Positions 36,221 to 45,098 of a stretch of DNA of 64,000 nucleotides are shown piece after piece (the first letter of the stretch is position 1; every line of letters begins with the position of its first letter). Source of the stretch: Rhodalgimonas zhirmunskyi. GTDB lineage: Bacteria > Pseudomonadota > Alphaproteobacteria > Rhodobacterales > Rhodobacteraceae. The notes beneath the pieces were generated by a model. The model was not told where the DNA came from, made no database searches, and saw only the letters and a program-made list of their open reading frames with translations. A program made the position numbers and the translations under genes. The stretch spans positions 1,116,001-1,180,000 of the forward strand of contig JANFFA010000001.1 of assembly GCA_030848925.1 (NCBI GenBank), read 5' to 3'.

Positions 36221-36667
36221 CTAGAGACGCGGGTCGCGCAAGGCCCGGTGCCGCCGTGCCGCCTGACGGGCGAACCGCAGGGTCAACGCCTTGCGTCGGG
36301 CGGGCGCAAGCTTTTCTTCGGGGCCTAGGCGGATCAGCTCGGCATTGTAGGGATCGGCGATGATAAGGCCGGTATCGTCGGGCAGCAGCTCGGTCGGAAA
36401 CTCGAGGTCCACGGCCCAGAAATAACGGTCGCACCATTCAAGGTAGCCATCCCATTTCTGATCCGAGGTGAAATCCACCCGACTCGACTTGCACTCGATC
36501 ACCCAGATTTCGCCCTTTGGGCCCAGCGCCATCACGTCGACCCGCTTGCCGCGTTCGGGCGTGAACTCCTCGATCGTTTCGAAATCGAGGCTGGCAAGGT
36601 GCCGGCAAACGCCGCGCGCCAACAACTGACCGGGTTGCAGAAACGTATCTTCCATGGGCGCAATCAT
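36221..36667 (-). CDS. mmcB: MmcB family DNA repair protein
   Basis: 148 residues. Pattern of a PD-(D/E)XK fold: RVDVMALGPKGEIWVIECKSS, the D...E-x-K core, followed by DFTSDQKWDGYLEWCDRYFWAV. MmcB was described as a Caulobacter protein needed for repair of mitomycin C damage. Typical length. The start is ATG at 36667 or 36655. It is divergent from the RNA gene that follows. Confidence 0.85.
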   Translation of the reverse strand: MIAPMEDTFLQPGQLLARGVCRHLASLDFETIEEFTPERGKRVDVMALGPKGEIWVIECKSSRVDFTSDQKWDGYLEWCDRYFWAVDLEFPTELLPDDTGLIIADPYNAELIRLGPEEKLAPARRKALTLRFARQAARRHRALRDPRL

Positions 36668-36714
36668 GAACAAAAGATGAACAAAGGGCAAGATGATTTA
36701 CTTTCAATCGCCCC

Positions 36715-36743
36715 TTGTCCCGGGCCTCGGCGCGCCCTAACTA
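36715..36743 (+). promoter_or_regulatory. Promoter ahead of the 6S-like RNA
   Basis: TTGTCC (36715-36720), 17-bp spacer, TAACTA (36738-36743), then the structured RNA from about 36750. Good spacing; the -10 equals that proposed for rpoH. Confidence 0.55.
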
Positions 36744-36749
36744 AGGAGG

Positions 36750-36912
36750 TGGCGGTTCTGCCCCTCTCGTCATTATGGTTGCATTCCGGTGGCCTTAAGC
36801 AATTCCGAGGGAGCTGGCTCTGTCCGGGCCGTGGCCCGGTTACCTGGCGCCCACCTGTACATACAGGTCCTCGGGAATGAGATAACCCGACGGTCCGGGT
36901 GGTTCCGCCTCT
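36750..36912 (+). ncRNA. ssrS: Structured RNA, probably 6S RNA
   Basis: No credible ORF here. The transcript would be about 160 nt, the size of alphaproteobacterial 6S RNA, with a closing stem GGCGG (36751) / CCGCC (36905). Further in, CGTC and GGTT pair with GACG and AACC, leaving an internal bulge, and a long stem ATTCCGAGG / CCTCGGGAAT encloses GC-rich hairpins (CCGGGC...GCCCGG, ACCTG...CAGGT). The shape, closing stem with interior bulge and long terminal arm, fits 6S RNA, which binds RNA polymerase holoenzyme. It lacks SRP (GGAAGG) or RNase P signatures. The name is an inference from fold and size only. Confidence 0.55.
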
Positions 36913-36980
36913 TCCCCCCCTTCCCATTCAGCAATCCGCGCCCTTGGGCTCACTCGAATCCCATCGGATTGAGCAAGAAA

Positions 36981-37012
36981 AAACGCGCTCCGGCGAGGGG
37001 CCGGAACGCGCT
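36981..37012 (-). terminator. Rho-independent terminator of the 37039-37365 gene
   Basis: Minus strand CGCGTTCCGGC / GCCGGAGCGCG arms (one G-U pair) with a short loop, followed by TTTTTT. It lies 27 bp beyond the stop codon of the minus-strand gene. Confidence 0.85.
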
Positions 37013-37038
37013 CATAGTCGACTGGAGTCTCGGGTAAC

Positions 37039-37365
37039 TTATTGCTTTCGCGGCGCTTTCACGGGAACGCGCAGCAGAACCGGCTCGCGTGCCGGCGGCA
37101 TGATGCGTTCGCGCAGGCCCCCGCGCGGGCCATCGTCATCGTCATCATCCTTGAGCCGCATAACGGCAATGCCGAACTGCACGCCGGCAAAGATGATTCC
37201 GTTGGAAATCCAGAGGACGAGAACCGCGAGCCAGCCGATGTCGGACGCCGTAACGAGATGCCAGAGGTTGGCCACGTTGAAATACAGCAACATGCCGACG
37301 AAGGCGGCGGCGATGCCGAAGCCAATGGCGACGTTGACGATGTAGAGGCGGATAAGCTTGGGCAT
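37039..37365 (-). CDS. Small two-helix membrane protein
   Basis: 108 residues with two transmembrane segments (LYIVNVAIGFGIAAAFVGMLLYF and IGWLAVLVLWISNGIIFAGVQFGIAV) and a charged tail with a run of aspartates (KDDDDDDGPR) followed by basic residues. Family not recognised by name, but the gene has a strong terminator and a GAGGGAG ribosome site 7 bp before the ATG at 37365, which decides this start over ATGs at 37380 and 37389. Confidence 0.8.
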   Translation of the reverse strand: MPKLIRLYIVNVAIGFGIAAAFVGMLLYFNVANLWHLVTASDIGWLAVLVLWISNGIIFAGVQFGIAVMRLKDDDDDDGPRGGLRERIMPPAREPVLLRVPVKAPRKQ

Positions 37366-37542
37366 GTCGTTCTCCCTCATTGCGTGCATTAAACCTACTC
37401 TTTTAAATTCAGTCTTCAAGGGGGAACTCTGTAATGGCAGGCAATCGGCGGATTTGCCGCGGTGCTGCGGAGGCTATCGGCGCCGGGACGGGGCCATTCG
37501 CCTAAAGATACGGCAAAAAAGGCCGGATCAGGACGGAAACGA

Positions 37543-38379
37543 TCAGGACAGGCAGGTTGGAGCGATCCACCAGCCGGTATGCGCGGCGGCGAGCAGGCGG
37601 GCGGCCTCGGTCGCATCGTCGGGGCGCTCGAACAGGGCGAAACAGGTCGCGCCAGATCCCGACATCCGGGCCAACGCCGCCCCCGGCAGGGCCCGTAAGG
37701 CGGTCAGAACTTCGTCGATCACGGGCTGGGCTTGGCGCGCTGGCGGCTCTAGGTCGTTGCGCTGCGTGGCAAGGAAGGCGATGGCCTGGCGCGGATCGTC
37801 GAACGTGGGCAGCGGGTCGGGCATCGGCGCGTTGTCCTTGCGCGCAAGCCCGGCGAAGACCGCCCCGGTCGGGACTTCGACGCGCGGGTTGACCAGAACC
37901 GCAGGCAGGGGCGGCAAGGCCAGGGGCGAGAGCACCTCGCCAATGCCGCGCATCCGGGCGGCGCGTGCCATCAGGCAGACCGGGATATCGGCGCCAAGCA
38001 CCTCGGGATGATCCGGCGGGGACTGGCCTGTCATTGCGCTCAGAAGGCGCAGGGCCGCGGCCGCATCGGACGATCCGCCGCCGATCCCTGCTGCGGCGGG
38101 CAGGTGTTTTTCAAGCGTGAAGGCCGCGCTGGCCCCCATCGCCGCCGCCGCCTTCAGGACGAGGTTGCGGCCATCCTCGGGCACCCCGGCGGCCATCGGG
38201 CCGTGTACCCGCAAGGACGGTACCGGTGCGGGACGGGCCGAGAGGCGGTCGCCGACATCGGCAAAGGCCACGATGCTGTCGAGCAGGTGAAACCCGTCCC
38301 CGCGCTGGCCGGTGACATGAAGCGTCAGGTTGATCTTGGCCGGGGCAAATCCGGGACCGGTCTTGGAAAGGAGCGTCAG
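37543..38379 (-). CDS. ispE: 4-diphosphocytidyl-2-C-methyl-D-erythritol kinase
   Basis: GHMP kinase of the MEP isoprenoid pathway. Motifs: [21 protein letters not shown] at the N-terminus, [21 protein letters not shown] (glycine-rich ATP loop) and [16 protein letters not shown]. 278 residues with a CTG start at 38379 that overlaps the TPR gene stop (CTGA). A GGGAG site lies 7 bp upstream of this CTG. No ATG, GTG or TTG lies between it and the conserved FAPAKINL segment; upstream in-frame ATGs would add about 66 Arg-rich residues inside the TPR gene. Confidence 0.9.
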   Translation of the reverse strand: MTLLSKTGPGFAPAKINLTLHVTGQRGDGFHLLDSIVAFADVGDRLSARPAPVPSLRVHGPMAAGVPEDGRNLVLKAAAAMGASAAFTLEKHLPAAAGIGGGSSDAAAALRLLSAMTGQSPPDHPEVLGADIPVCLMARAARMRGIGEVLSPLALPPLPAVLVNPRVEVPTGAVFAGLARKDNAPMPDPLPTFDDPRQAIAFLATQRNDLEPPARQAQPVIDEVLTALRALPGAALARMSGSGATCFALFERPDDATEAARLLAAAHTGWWIAPTCLS

Positions 38380-40139
38380 TTGTTGTCTCCCGACGCTTTT
38401 TCGCCCGCGACCTTCAGGGGTTTGCCCCCCTCTTCCGCCAGCACGCGATCGAGCCCGATTTCGAGTTTGCGGCGGATGCGTTCGGGGTCGGCCTCTTCGG
38501 TGCTTTCGCCGTATTCCGCGAAGGACAGGGCGCGTTTCCATTGGAATTCCGCCTCGCGCTGGCGGCCAACGGCCCAATAGACATCGCCCAGATGATCGTT
38601 GACCACCGGATCGACCGGCATCAACTCGGCGGCGCGTTCCATGTGAGCCACCGCCTCGTTATAGCGGCCAAGCCGATAAAGCACCCAGCCGAGGCTGTCG
38701 ACGATATAGCCCGAAGAGGGCTGTGCCGACACGGCGCGTTCGATCATGCTGAGCGCCTCGTCAAGCTTTTCACGCTTTTCGACCAGCGAATAGCCGAGGT
38801 AGTTCAGCACTTCGGGCCGCTCGGGGTTGAGCTTGAGCGCCTCGCGCAGGTCGGCCTCGGCGCCGGGCCAATCGCCGATGCGCTCACGCGAGATGCCGCG
38901 CGCGTAGTAAAGGAACCACTGCCCACCCGACGGATCGGGGATCAGCGCGATGGCGCGATCATAGGCGGCGACGGCCTCATCGTAGCGGTCGAGCGTGCGC
39001 ATCAGATCGCCCAGCGAGCTATAGACAATGGGCAGGTCGGGATAGCTCTTGGCCAGTTGTTCGAGCACCTCGATCGCGGCGTCGGGCTTGCCCCCTTTGC
39101 GCAGCGCATCGGCGCGGCCCAGTTCGGCGGCGTGGAACGCCGGGTCATCCTGCGGCACCCGACGATAGGTCGCGGTGGCAAGATCGTATTGTTCCATGTC
39201 GTCAAGGATTTCGGCCGAAAGCAGGATCGCATCCACATGCCCGGGGCGCAGGTATTCGGCCATCCGGGCGAACAGGATGGTGTCAGCATCGCGCGCCTCG
39301 CCGCGCAGCGCGCCGGCGACGGTATAAAGCACCTCGCCCATGCCATCGCGGGCCGAGGCGACGATATCGAAGGGCAGAGTCTCGCCCGCCTGAAGCCGGC
39401 TGCGCAGTGTTTCGAGTTCGGGATCGAGCGTCGCGCCAAAGGCGTTTTGCAGCACTTCGAGCGCGGCTTCATTGCGGCCCAGTTGGCTGAGCACTTCGAT
39501 CCGCGCGATCACGCCGCGCCGTGTCTGCACGCTGGAGCCCGGGCCGGTCGCGCCGAGGATTTCCTCGGCACTTTCGAAATCGCCCACCATGGCGAGCGCG
39601 AGGGCCTTGTGATAGAGCGCGAAACCGCGCTGGCCCGGTTCCTTGGCGATCTCGTCAAATTGCGCGATGGCATCCGACATATCGCCCTTGCCCAGCTTGG
39701 CCCATGCCGCGACAAGCCCATCGACCAGCGGGCCGATGGCGCGCTTGTCCTCGATCCGTTTCAGCAGCGCGTCGTAATTCTTGTTCCAGCCCTCGTCAGA
39801 CACCAGCACCATTTGCGACAACTGGCTTTGAAGCCCCGCTTCTTCCATGTCACGCGCGACGGGCAGCGCACGGTCGATCCGGCCTTGGGAAAGATCGGCC
39901 AGAACCAGCGCTTCCATGATCTGCGGATTGCCGGGATCACGCGCCAGTGCCTGCCCGTAATAGCGCGCGGCGGCGTCGAAATCGCCCAGATAGCGCGCCT
40001 GTCGTCCGGCAAGATAGGCCCCCGAAAGGCCATTCACGACCGGTTCGGCCCGGGCCGGCGCATTGGCCACCGGCATCATTGTGGCAAGGGCGAGGGCGCT
40101 GCATAGCGCGGTGCGGGCCGCGATTGTCTTGAAGGTCAT
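38376..40139 (-). CDS. Exported tetratricopeptide repeat protein
   Basis: 587 residues. N-terminal signal peptide ([24 protein letters not shown]), then numerous TPR units, for example [76 protein letters not shown], and [18 protein letters not shown]. Alphaproteobacterial proteins of this kind serve as periplasmic or membrane-associated scaffolds; specific partners unknown. It is translationally coupled to ispE by a 4-nt overlap. Confidence 0.88.
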   Translation of the reverse strand: MTFKTIAARTALCSALALATMMPVANAPARAEPVVNGLSGAYLAGRQARYLGDFDAAARYYGQALARDPGNPQIMEALVLADLSQGRIDRALPVARDMEEAGLQSQLSQMVLVSDEGWNKNYDALLKRIEDKRAIGPLVDGLVAAWAKLGKGDMSDAIAQFDEIAKEPGQRGFALYHKALALAMVGDFESAEEILGATGPGSSVQTRRGVIARIEVLSQLGRNEAALEVLQNAFGATLDPELETLRSRLQAGETLPFDIVASARDGMGEVLYTVAGALRGEARDADTILFARMAEYLRPGHVDAILLSAEILDDMEQYDLATATYRRVPQDDPAFHAAELGRADALRKGGKPDAAIEVLEQLAKSYPDLPIVYSSLGDLMRTLDRYDEAVAAYDRAIALIPDPSGGQWFLYYARGISRERIGDWPGAEADLREALKLNPERPEVLNYLGYSLVEKREKLDEALSMIERAVSAQPSSGYIVDSLGWVLYRLGRYNEAVAHMERAAELMPVDPVVNDHLGDVYWAVGRQREAEFQWKRALSFAEYGESTEEADPERIRRKLEIGLDRVLAEEGGKPLKVAGEKASGDNN

Positions 40140-40222
40140 GGTTTGCCTGTTCCGTGGGATCTGCTTTGGGAGGTCTGCTCTGGCATGTCCCTCACCGTAG
40201 CGACATTGCCCCCGAATGCAAC

Positions 40223-40248
40223 GAGAGGCGCCGGTTCGGGCGCCTCTC
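40223..40248 (-). terminator. Hairpin downstream of ETF-QO
   Basis: GAGAGGCGCC / GGCGCCTCTC arms (10 bp) with a 6-nt loop, 59 bp beyond the ETF-QO stop on the minus strand, followed by CGTTGCATT. Without a clean U tract it may be a weak terminator; no other feature is visible in this gap. Confidence 0.5.
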
Positions 40249-40307
40249 TGCTCATAAATTTCAGGTTATCGCGGCCATTTGTAGCGACCGGCGCGTGCGG
40301 CGCGCGA

Positions 40308-41954
40308 TCACATGTTGGGATAGTTCGGCCCGTCGCCGCCCTGCGGGGTTTCCCAGTTGATGTTCTGGGAGGGGTCCTTGATATCGCAGGTCTTGCAGTG
40401 AACGCAGTTCTGGAAGTTGATCACGAACTCGGGCCCCTGCCCCTTGTCGACCACTTCGTACACACCGGCCGGGCAATAGCGCTGCGCCGGTTCATCATAC
40501 TTGGGCAGGTTCACCGAAATCGGGATCGACGGATCCTTGAGCTTCAGGTGGCAGGGCTGGCTTTCCTCGTGGTTGGTGAACGAAAAGCTGACGTTGGTCA
40601 GCCGGTCGAAGCTGAGCTTGCCGTCGGGCTTGGGATAGTCGATCTTCTTGAATTTCGACGCTTCGCCGGTGGCGGCAGCGTCGGTCTTGCCATGGCTGAG
40701 GGTGCCGAAGAACGAGAAGCCGAACAGCTGGTTGGTCCACATATCAAGGCCACCGAGGGCAAGGCTGGGCAGCATGCCCCACTTCGACCACATCGGTTTG
40801 ACGTTGCGCACCTTCTTGAGGTCCTTGCCGATGGCACCGCTGCGCACTTCGTCCTCATAGGTGGTCAGCTCGTCGCCTTCGCGGCCCGCCTTGATCGCCT
40901 CGAATGCGGCCTCGGCGGCGGCCATGCCCGACAACATGGCGTTATGGTTGCCCTTGATGCGCGGCACGTTGACCATGCCGACCGAACAGCCCAGCATCGC
41001 AGCCCCCGGCACGACCATCTTGGGCATCGACTGGTAGCCACCCTCGGAAATGGCGCGCGCGCCGTAAGCGACGCGTTTGCCGCCTTCGAGAAGCTCGGCC
41101 ACCATCGGGTGATGTTTGAACCGCTGGAATTCCATGTAGGGGAAAAGGTGCGGGTTCTGGTAGTTCAGATGCACTACGAAACCGACGTAAACCTGGTTGT
41201 TCTCGAGGTGGTAGATGAATGAGCCACCGCCGGCGTTGCCGCCCAGCGGCCAGCCCATGGTGTGGGTCACGGTACCTTCGCGGTGCTTGGCTGGGTCGAT
41301 CTCCCAGATCTCTTTCATGCCGATGCCGAATTTCTGCGGCTCGTGCCCTTTCGAGAGGTCGTATTTCTGGATCAGTTCTTTCGAGAGAGAACCGCGCACG
41401 CCTTCGGAGAGGAAGACGTATTTGCCGTGCAACTCCATGCCCGGCTCGGTGTTGGGACCGTAGCTGCCATCGGGTTCGAGGCCAAACACACCGGCGACGA
41501 CGCCCTTCACCCGGTCGCCTTCATAGACCAGTTCGGAGCAAGACATGCCGGGGAACACTTCGACACCCAGTTCTTCGGCCTGCTCGGCCATCCAGCGGCA
41601 GACATTGCCCATCGACACGATGTAATTGCCGTGGTTGTCCATCAGCGAGGGCATCGGCCAGTTCGGCACGCGGATTTCGCCCGCTTCGCCCAGCATGTAG
41701 AAGTTGTCTTCCTTGACCGGGGTGTTGAGCGGCGCGCCTTTTTCCTTCCAGTCGGGGATCAGCGCATCGAGGCCGCAGGGATCAAGAACCGCACCCGAGA
41801 GGATATGCGCGCCCACTTCCGACCCTTTTTCCAGCACCACGACCTGCAATTCAGGGTCGAGCTGCTTGAGCCGGATCGCGGCCGAAAGCCCGGCAGGCCC
41901 CGCCCCAACGATCACGACATCGTATTCCATGGCTTCGCGTTCAATCTCGGACAT
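40308..41954 (-). CDS. Electron transfer flavoprotein-ubiquinone oxidoreductase
   Basis: Inner-membrane-associated FAD and 4Fe-4S enzyme that passes electrons from ETF (fed by acyl-CoA dehydrogenases) to ubiquinone. FAD site YDVVIVGAGPAGLSAAIRL, then LSGAVLDPCGLDAL, and the C-terminal iron-sulfur ligands CPAGVYE and NCVHCKTCDIKDPSQNINW. 548 residues, the expected size. ATG at 41954 chosen from the family start (MSEIEREAMEYD); the frame is open further upstream. The acyl-CoA dehydrogenase gene at 48.7 kb is a potential electron donor in the pathway. Confidence 0.96.
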   Translation of the reverse strand: MSEIEREAMEYDVVIVGAGPAGLSAAIRLKQLDPELQVVVLEKGSEVGAHILSGAVLDPCGLDALIPDWKEKGAPLNTPVKEDNFYMLGEAGEIRVPNWPMPSLMDNHGNYIVSMGNVCRWMAEQAEELGVEVFPGMSCSELVYEGDRVKGVVAGVFGLEPDGSYGPNTEPGMELHGKYVFLSEGVRGSLSKELIQKYDLSKGHEPQKFGIGMKEIWEIDPAKHREGTVTHTMGWPLGGNAGGGSFIYHLENNQVYVGFVVHLNYQNPHLFPYMEFQRFKHHPMVAELLEGGKRVAYGARAISEGGYQSMPKMVVPGAAMLGCSVGMVNVPRIKGNHNAMLSGMAAAEAAFEAIKAGREGDELTTYEDEVRSGAIGKDLKKVRNVKPMWSKWGMLPSLALGGLDMWTNQLFGFSFFGTLSHGKTDAAATGEASKFKKIDYPKPDGKLSFDRLTNVSFSFTNHEESQPCHLKLKDPSIPISVNLPKYDEPAQRYCPAGVYEVVDKGQGPEFVINFQNCVHCKTCDIKDPSQNINWETPQGGDGPNYPNM

Positions 41955-42233
41955 GCGTGGCTCCCCTTTGCACGGGTCATAAAATTTCAACGCTGGATAC
42001 ACGGCCCCGCCGCAGTGCGTCAATCGGAACGAGACGTAAACCGCATGCGCGTATTGGCGCGGGCAATGCCGCGCCGTGCCGCAGGACTTGTGCATGCTTC
42101 ATAAAGATGCGCGGATTTGCACTGCCGAGGCGCTTGCTCTATTGCATGGCGCCGTGCCATTGGGCAGTGTGACAAGAAACGCCGTTCGGCGCGCTCGAAC
42201 GCGCCCGGCAGAATTTACGATGGACCAGACGAT

Positions 42234-42704
42234 ATGGAAAAGATCCCGATGACGCGGGCCGGTTTCTCCGCGCTCGAAGCAGAATTGAAAACGCTCAAAT
42301 CCGAAGAGCGCCCTGCAATCATTAGGGCAATCGCCGAGGCGCGCGAGCATGGCGACCTTTCGGAGAACGCGGAATACCACTCTGCGCGCGAGAAACAGAG
42401 CTTTATCGAGGGCCGCATCAAGGAGCTTGAGGGCGTGATCGGCCTGTCCGAGGTGATTGATCCGACGAAGCTTTCCGGCGCGATCAAGTTCGGCGTCACC
42501 GTGACTCTGGTGGACGAGGATACCGACGAGGAAAAAACCTGGCAGATCGTGGGTGAGCACGAGGCCAATATCGAAAAAGGCCTGCTCAACATCAAATCGC
42601 CCATCGCACGCGCGCTGATCGGCAAGGAAGAGGGCGATAGCGTCGAAGTGCGCACGCCGGGCGGTGAGCGCTCTTACGAAGTTCTGAAAATCGCGTTTAT
42701 CTGA
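42234..42704 (+). CDS. greA: Transcription elongation factor GreA
   Basis: 156 residues: [22 protein letters not shown], coiled-coil with [35 protein letters not shown] carrying the catalytic acidic tip (DLSENAEY), then the C-terminal domain ending YEVLKIAFI. GreA rescues stalled RNA polymerase by stimulating transcript cleavage. ATG at 42234. The next gene starts 16 bp downstream. Confidence 0.97.
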   Translation: MEKIPMTRAGFSALEAELKTLKSEERPAIIRAIAEAREHGDLSENAEYHSAREKQSFIEGRIKELEGVIGLSEVIDPTKLSGAIKFGVTVTLVDEDTDEEKTWQIVGEHEANIEKGLLNIKSPIARALIGKEEGDSVEVRTPGGERSYEVLKIAFI

Positions 42705-42720
42705 CAGCCGAGGGCGCTTG

Positions 42721-43740
42721 ATGGCCGATCCGCACGAGAGCCGACCGACACCGCTGGGCATCTATGATCGCCCCAGCGAAGGCCGGATCAGTTCCATCGA
42801 AGTGATCGCGCTTGCGCTGTCGGGGCTTTGGCTGCTGGGCGCGGTGATCTTCTTTCTGGTCCTCGATCCCGCCCCCGAAGCGCCCGAAAGCGGCATCGCG
42901 AGCCTGCGCTTCGTGATGACGGCACTGGCCATTTTCATGCCTGTGGCGATGATCTGGGTCGCCGCCACAGCCGCCAAGTCGAGCCGCGTGATGCGTGAGG
43001 AAAGCCGCCGTTTGCAGGCCGCGATCGACGCCATCCGCCAAAGCTATATCGCCCAGAGCCAAGGCCGTGGCGCCAGCATTGACAACACGGTTGCCAAGAA
43101 ACTCGATGAAATCGCAGCGGCGCAGAAGAAGACCGAAACCGCGCTGGCCATGTTCCATTCGACCCGCGAGGCGACGGTGCGCCCGGTCCTTCCTGCCCCG
43201 GTCGGGTCAGCGCGCGCGGAAGAACAGGTCGACCTGCCGCTTGGCACCAGCGCCGAGGACATGGCCCCGCCCCTGAAACGGGCCGACCTCATCCGGGCGC
43301 TGAACTTCCCGGAAACCACCGAGGATACCGAGGGCTTTACCGCGCTGCGCAAGGCCCTGAAGGACCGGCAGGCGCGCGGCCTGATCCAGGCCAGCCAGGA
43401 TATCCTTACTCTGCTGAGCCAGGATGGCATCTACATGGACGATCTGCGCCCCGACATGGCGCGCCCCGAAATCTGGCGCCGCTTCGCCGAGGGCGAGCGT
43501 GGCCGCACCATCGCGGCCCTTGGCGGTGTGCATGACCGCTCGTCACTGGCGCTGGCCGCCGGGCGTATGCGGCAAGACCCGATCTTTCGCGACACGGCGC
43601 ATCATTTCCTGCGCAAGTTCGACACGATGTTCACCGAATTCGCGGCCCATGCCGACGATACCGAGATCAGCGAACTGGCCGATACGCGCACGGCGCGCGC
43701 CTTCATGCTTCTGGGCCGGGTGGCGGGCACCTTCGATTAG
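42721..43740 (+). CDS. Conserved membrane protein with coiled-coil, downstream of greA
   Basis: 339 residues. Two transmembrane segments near the N-terminus (IALALSGLWLLGAVIFFLVL and FVMTALAIFMPVAMIWVAAT), then a coiled-coil with SRRLQAAIDAIRQ, and a helical C-terminal domain (TEDTEGFTALRKALKDRQ, ARGLIQASQDILTLLSQDG). Conserved beside greA in related bacteria as far as I recall; function unknown. TTG at 42718 is an alternative start. Confidence 0.7.
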   Translation: MADPHESRPTPLGIYDRPSEGRISSIEVIALALSGLWLLGAVIFFLVLDPAPEAPESGIASLRFVMTALAIFMPVAMIWVAATAAKSSRVMREESRRLQAAIDAIRQSYIAQSQGRGASIDNTVAKKLDEIAAAQKKTETALAMFHSTREATVRPVLPAPVGSARAEEQVDLPLGTSAEDMAPPLKRADLIRALNFPETTEDTEGFTALRKALKDRQARGLIQASQDILTLLSQDGIYMDDLRPDMARPEIWRRFAEGERGRTIAALGGVHDRSSLALAAGRMRQDPIFRDTAHHFLRKFDTMFTEFAAHADDTEISELADTRTARAFMLLGRVAGTFD

Positions 43741-43779
43741 GCAAGCAGAGATGCCGAGCCTTGGGGTGTACGTTTCAGG

Positions 43780-43813
43780 ATACTGGACGCTCCATCATAC
43801 TGGACGCTCCATC
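43780..43813. repeat. Perfect 17-bp tandem duplication at the acetyltransferase stop codon
   Basis: ATACTGGACGCTCCATC occurs twice without a spacer (43780-43796, 43797-43813). The junction forms the TGA stop of the minus-strand GNAT gene. Confidence 0.85.
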
Positions 43814-44385
43814 CGGGTGGCCGAACGGAAGCCGAACAACCACCGAAACGGCCCGGTATCTTCGCGCCCCGTGGCGACGAATCCCTTACGTTCATAGAGA
43901 GCCTGCGCCCGCGGGTTGGTGTCGATCACGTCCAGCCGGACCCGAGTGCAGCCCTGCGCGCGGGCCTCGGCCGTGATGGCGTCGAGCAGCGCGCCACCTG
44001 CGCCCTGACCGCGCGCCTTGGACGACACGAAGATTCCGTCCATCTGCAAGACGCCGTCTTCCGTGTCTCGTTCGAGCACTGACAGCAGCAATCCGCGCCA
44101 GAGCCCGCCCCATGCCCCGTAGTGGCGCATCATGTCCGGCAGGCCGCCCGCCAAAAGGCCGCCATGCGCCGTCTTGAACCCGGCGACACCAAGAAGGCGC
44201 CCCGCCGGATCACGCGCCGATAGGGCAAATTGCGGATCGAGCCCCGCTTCGATGAACGCGATTGCGCGCGCCTCGGGGCGCATCACGCGGCCCAGCTTGG
44301 CCGCGAAGGCCTGCCAGTAAAGCCGCGCGACCTCTTCCCGTTCTTGCGGGTCGAAGCCCGGCGTAATCGTGATGTTTGATGCCAT
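43795..44385 (-). CDS. GNAT family N-acetyltransferase
   Basis: 196 residues. GNAT motif MDGIFVSSKARGQGAGGALLDAITAEARAQGC and TNPRAQALYERKGFVATG. Substrate unknown. It starts 26 bp after the mobA stop on the same strand, so it is a likely operon partner of mobA. The end is set by a 17-bp tandem duplication that created the present stop codon. The ATG at 44385 is chosen. Confidence 0.85.
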   Translation of the reverse strand: MASNITITPGFDPQEREEVARLYWQAFAAKLGRVMRPEARAIAFIEAGLDPQFALSARDPAGRLLGVAGFKTAHGGLLAGGLPDMMRHYGAWGGLWRGLLLSVLERDTEDGVLQMDGIFVSSKARGQGAGGALLDAITAEARAQGCTRVRLDVIDTNPRAQALYERKGFVATGREDTGPFRWLFGFRSATRMERPV

Positions 44386-44411
44386 CGGAATATCCTTTGC
44401 GCGGCGCGGGA

Positions 44412-45041
44412 TCAGGACCCGGCCCAGACCTGTGCTTGCCGCAGGTCTTCGGGGGTGTTGATGTTGAAGAACGGGTCCGGTGCCATGCCTTCGAACTGCG
44501 CCCATGTCGCGTTCTGCTCTTGGGCCCAGTGGCCAAGGCGACGCGTGCCGCTTTGAAGCGCTGTTTCCAGCGCCGGACGCAACATCACCGGCCATAGGCC
44601 GCAGGTTGGATGACGGCCCGATGCGCTTTGCGCAAGGCAGGGCGCGCCGGGGCGGGCCGATGCCCGCAATCCGGCCACAAGATCGGCGGGCAGGAACGGC
44701 GTATCGGCAGCCACCGTCAGAACCGCATCCGCCCCCTGCCCTTCGGCCCATGTCATCGCGGTCAGCACCCCGGCCAATGGGCCCAGCAAGGCGCCGTCCT
44801 CGCCACGTTGCGCATCAGGCAAGACAGGCACATCAGGCAATCCAGAACCGACGAAGCGATCCGGCGCGCCGTTGGCATTGAGCGCCAGTGCACCGGCCTG
44901 TGGTCCAAGGCGCGCGATCAGGAGCGATAGAACCGTGCCCTGCCCCAGCGGCAGTAATCCCTTGTCGACGCCACCCATGCGCCGCCCCTCACCCCCGGCG
45001 AGAATCAGACAGGGTGGCGCGGTGTGGGCGGTGCTGGGCAA
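44412..45041 (-). CDS. mobA: Molybdenum cofactor guanylyltransferase
   Basis: Transfers GMP from GTP to molybdopterin-Mo to give the bis-MGD cofactor. 209 residues; CLILAGGEGRRMGGVDKGLLPLG is the nucleotide loop, DAVLTVAADTPFLPADLV the metal site and PDPFFNINTPEDLRQAQ the C-terminal hallmark. No ATG is near the start; a TTG at 45041 lies 8 bp after an AAAGGGG ribosome site and is the preferred start. Divergent from azlC. Confidence 0.9.
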   Translation of the reverse strand: MPSTAHTAPPCLILAGGEGRRMGGVDKGLLPLGQGTVLSLLIARLGPQAGALALNANGAPDRFVGSGLPDVPVLPDAQRGEDGALLGPLAGVLTAMTWAEGQGADAVLTVAADTPFLPADLVAGLRASARPGAPCLAQSASGRHPTCGLWPVMLRPALETALQSGTRRLGHWAQEQNATWAQFEGMAPDPFFNINTPEDLRQAQVWAGS

Positions 45042-45098
45042 TTGCAAATCCCCTTTGGGGCCGTTAGGCGGTTCACGAGTGAAGATTAGGGCCGAGTG

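Noticed and set aside
38380-38577. N-terminal extension of IspE reaching an upstream ATG
   Set aside because: The added 66 residues are Arg/Gly/Pro-rich, lie within the TPR gene and do not resemble GHMP kinases.
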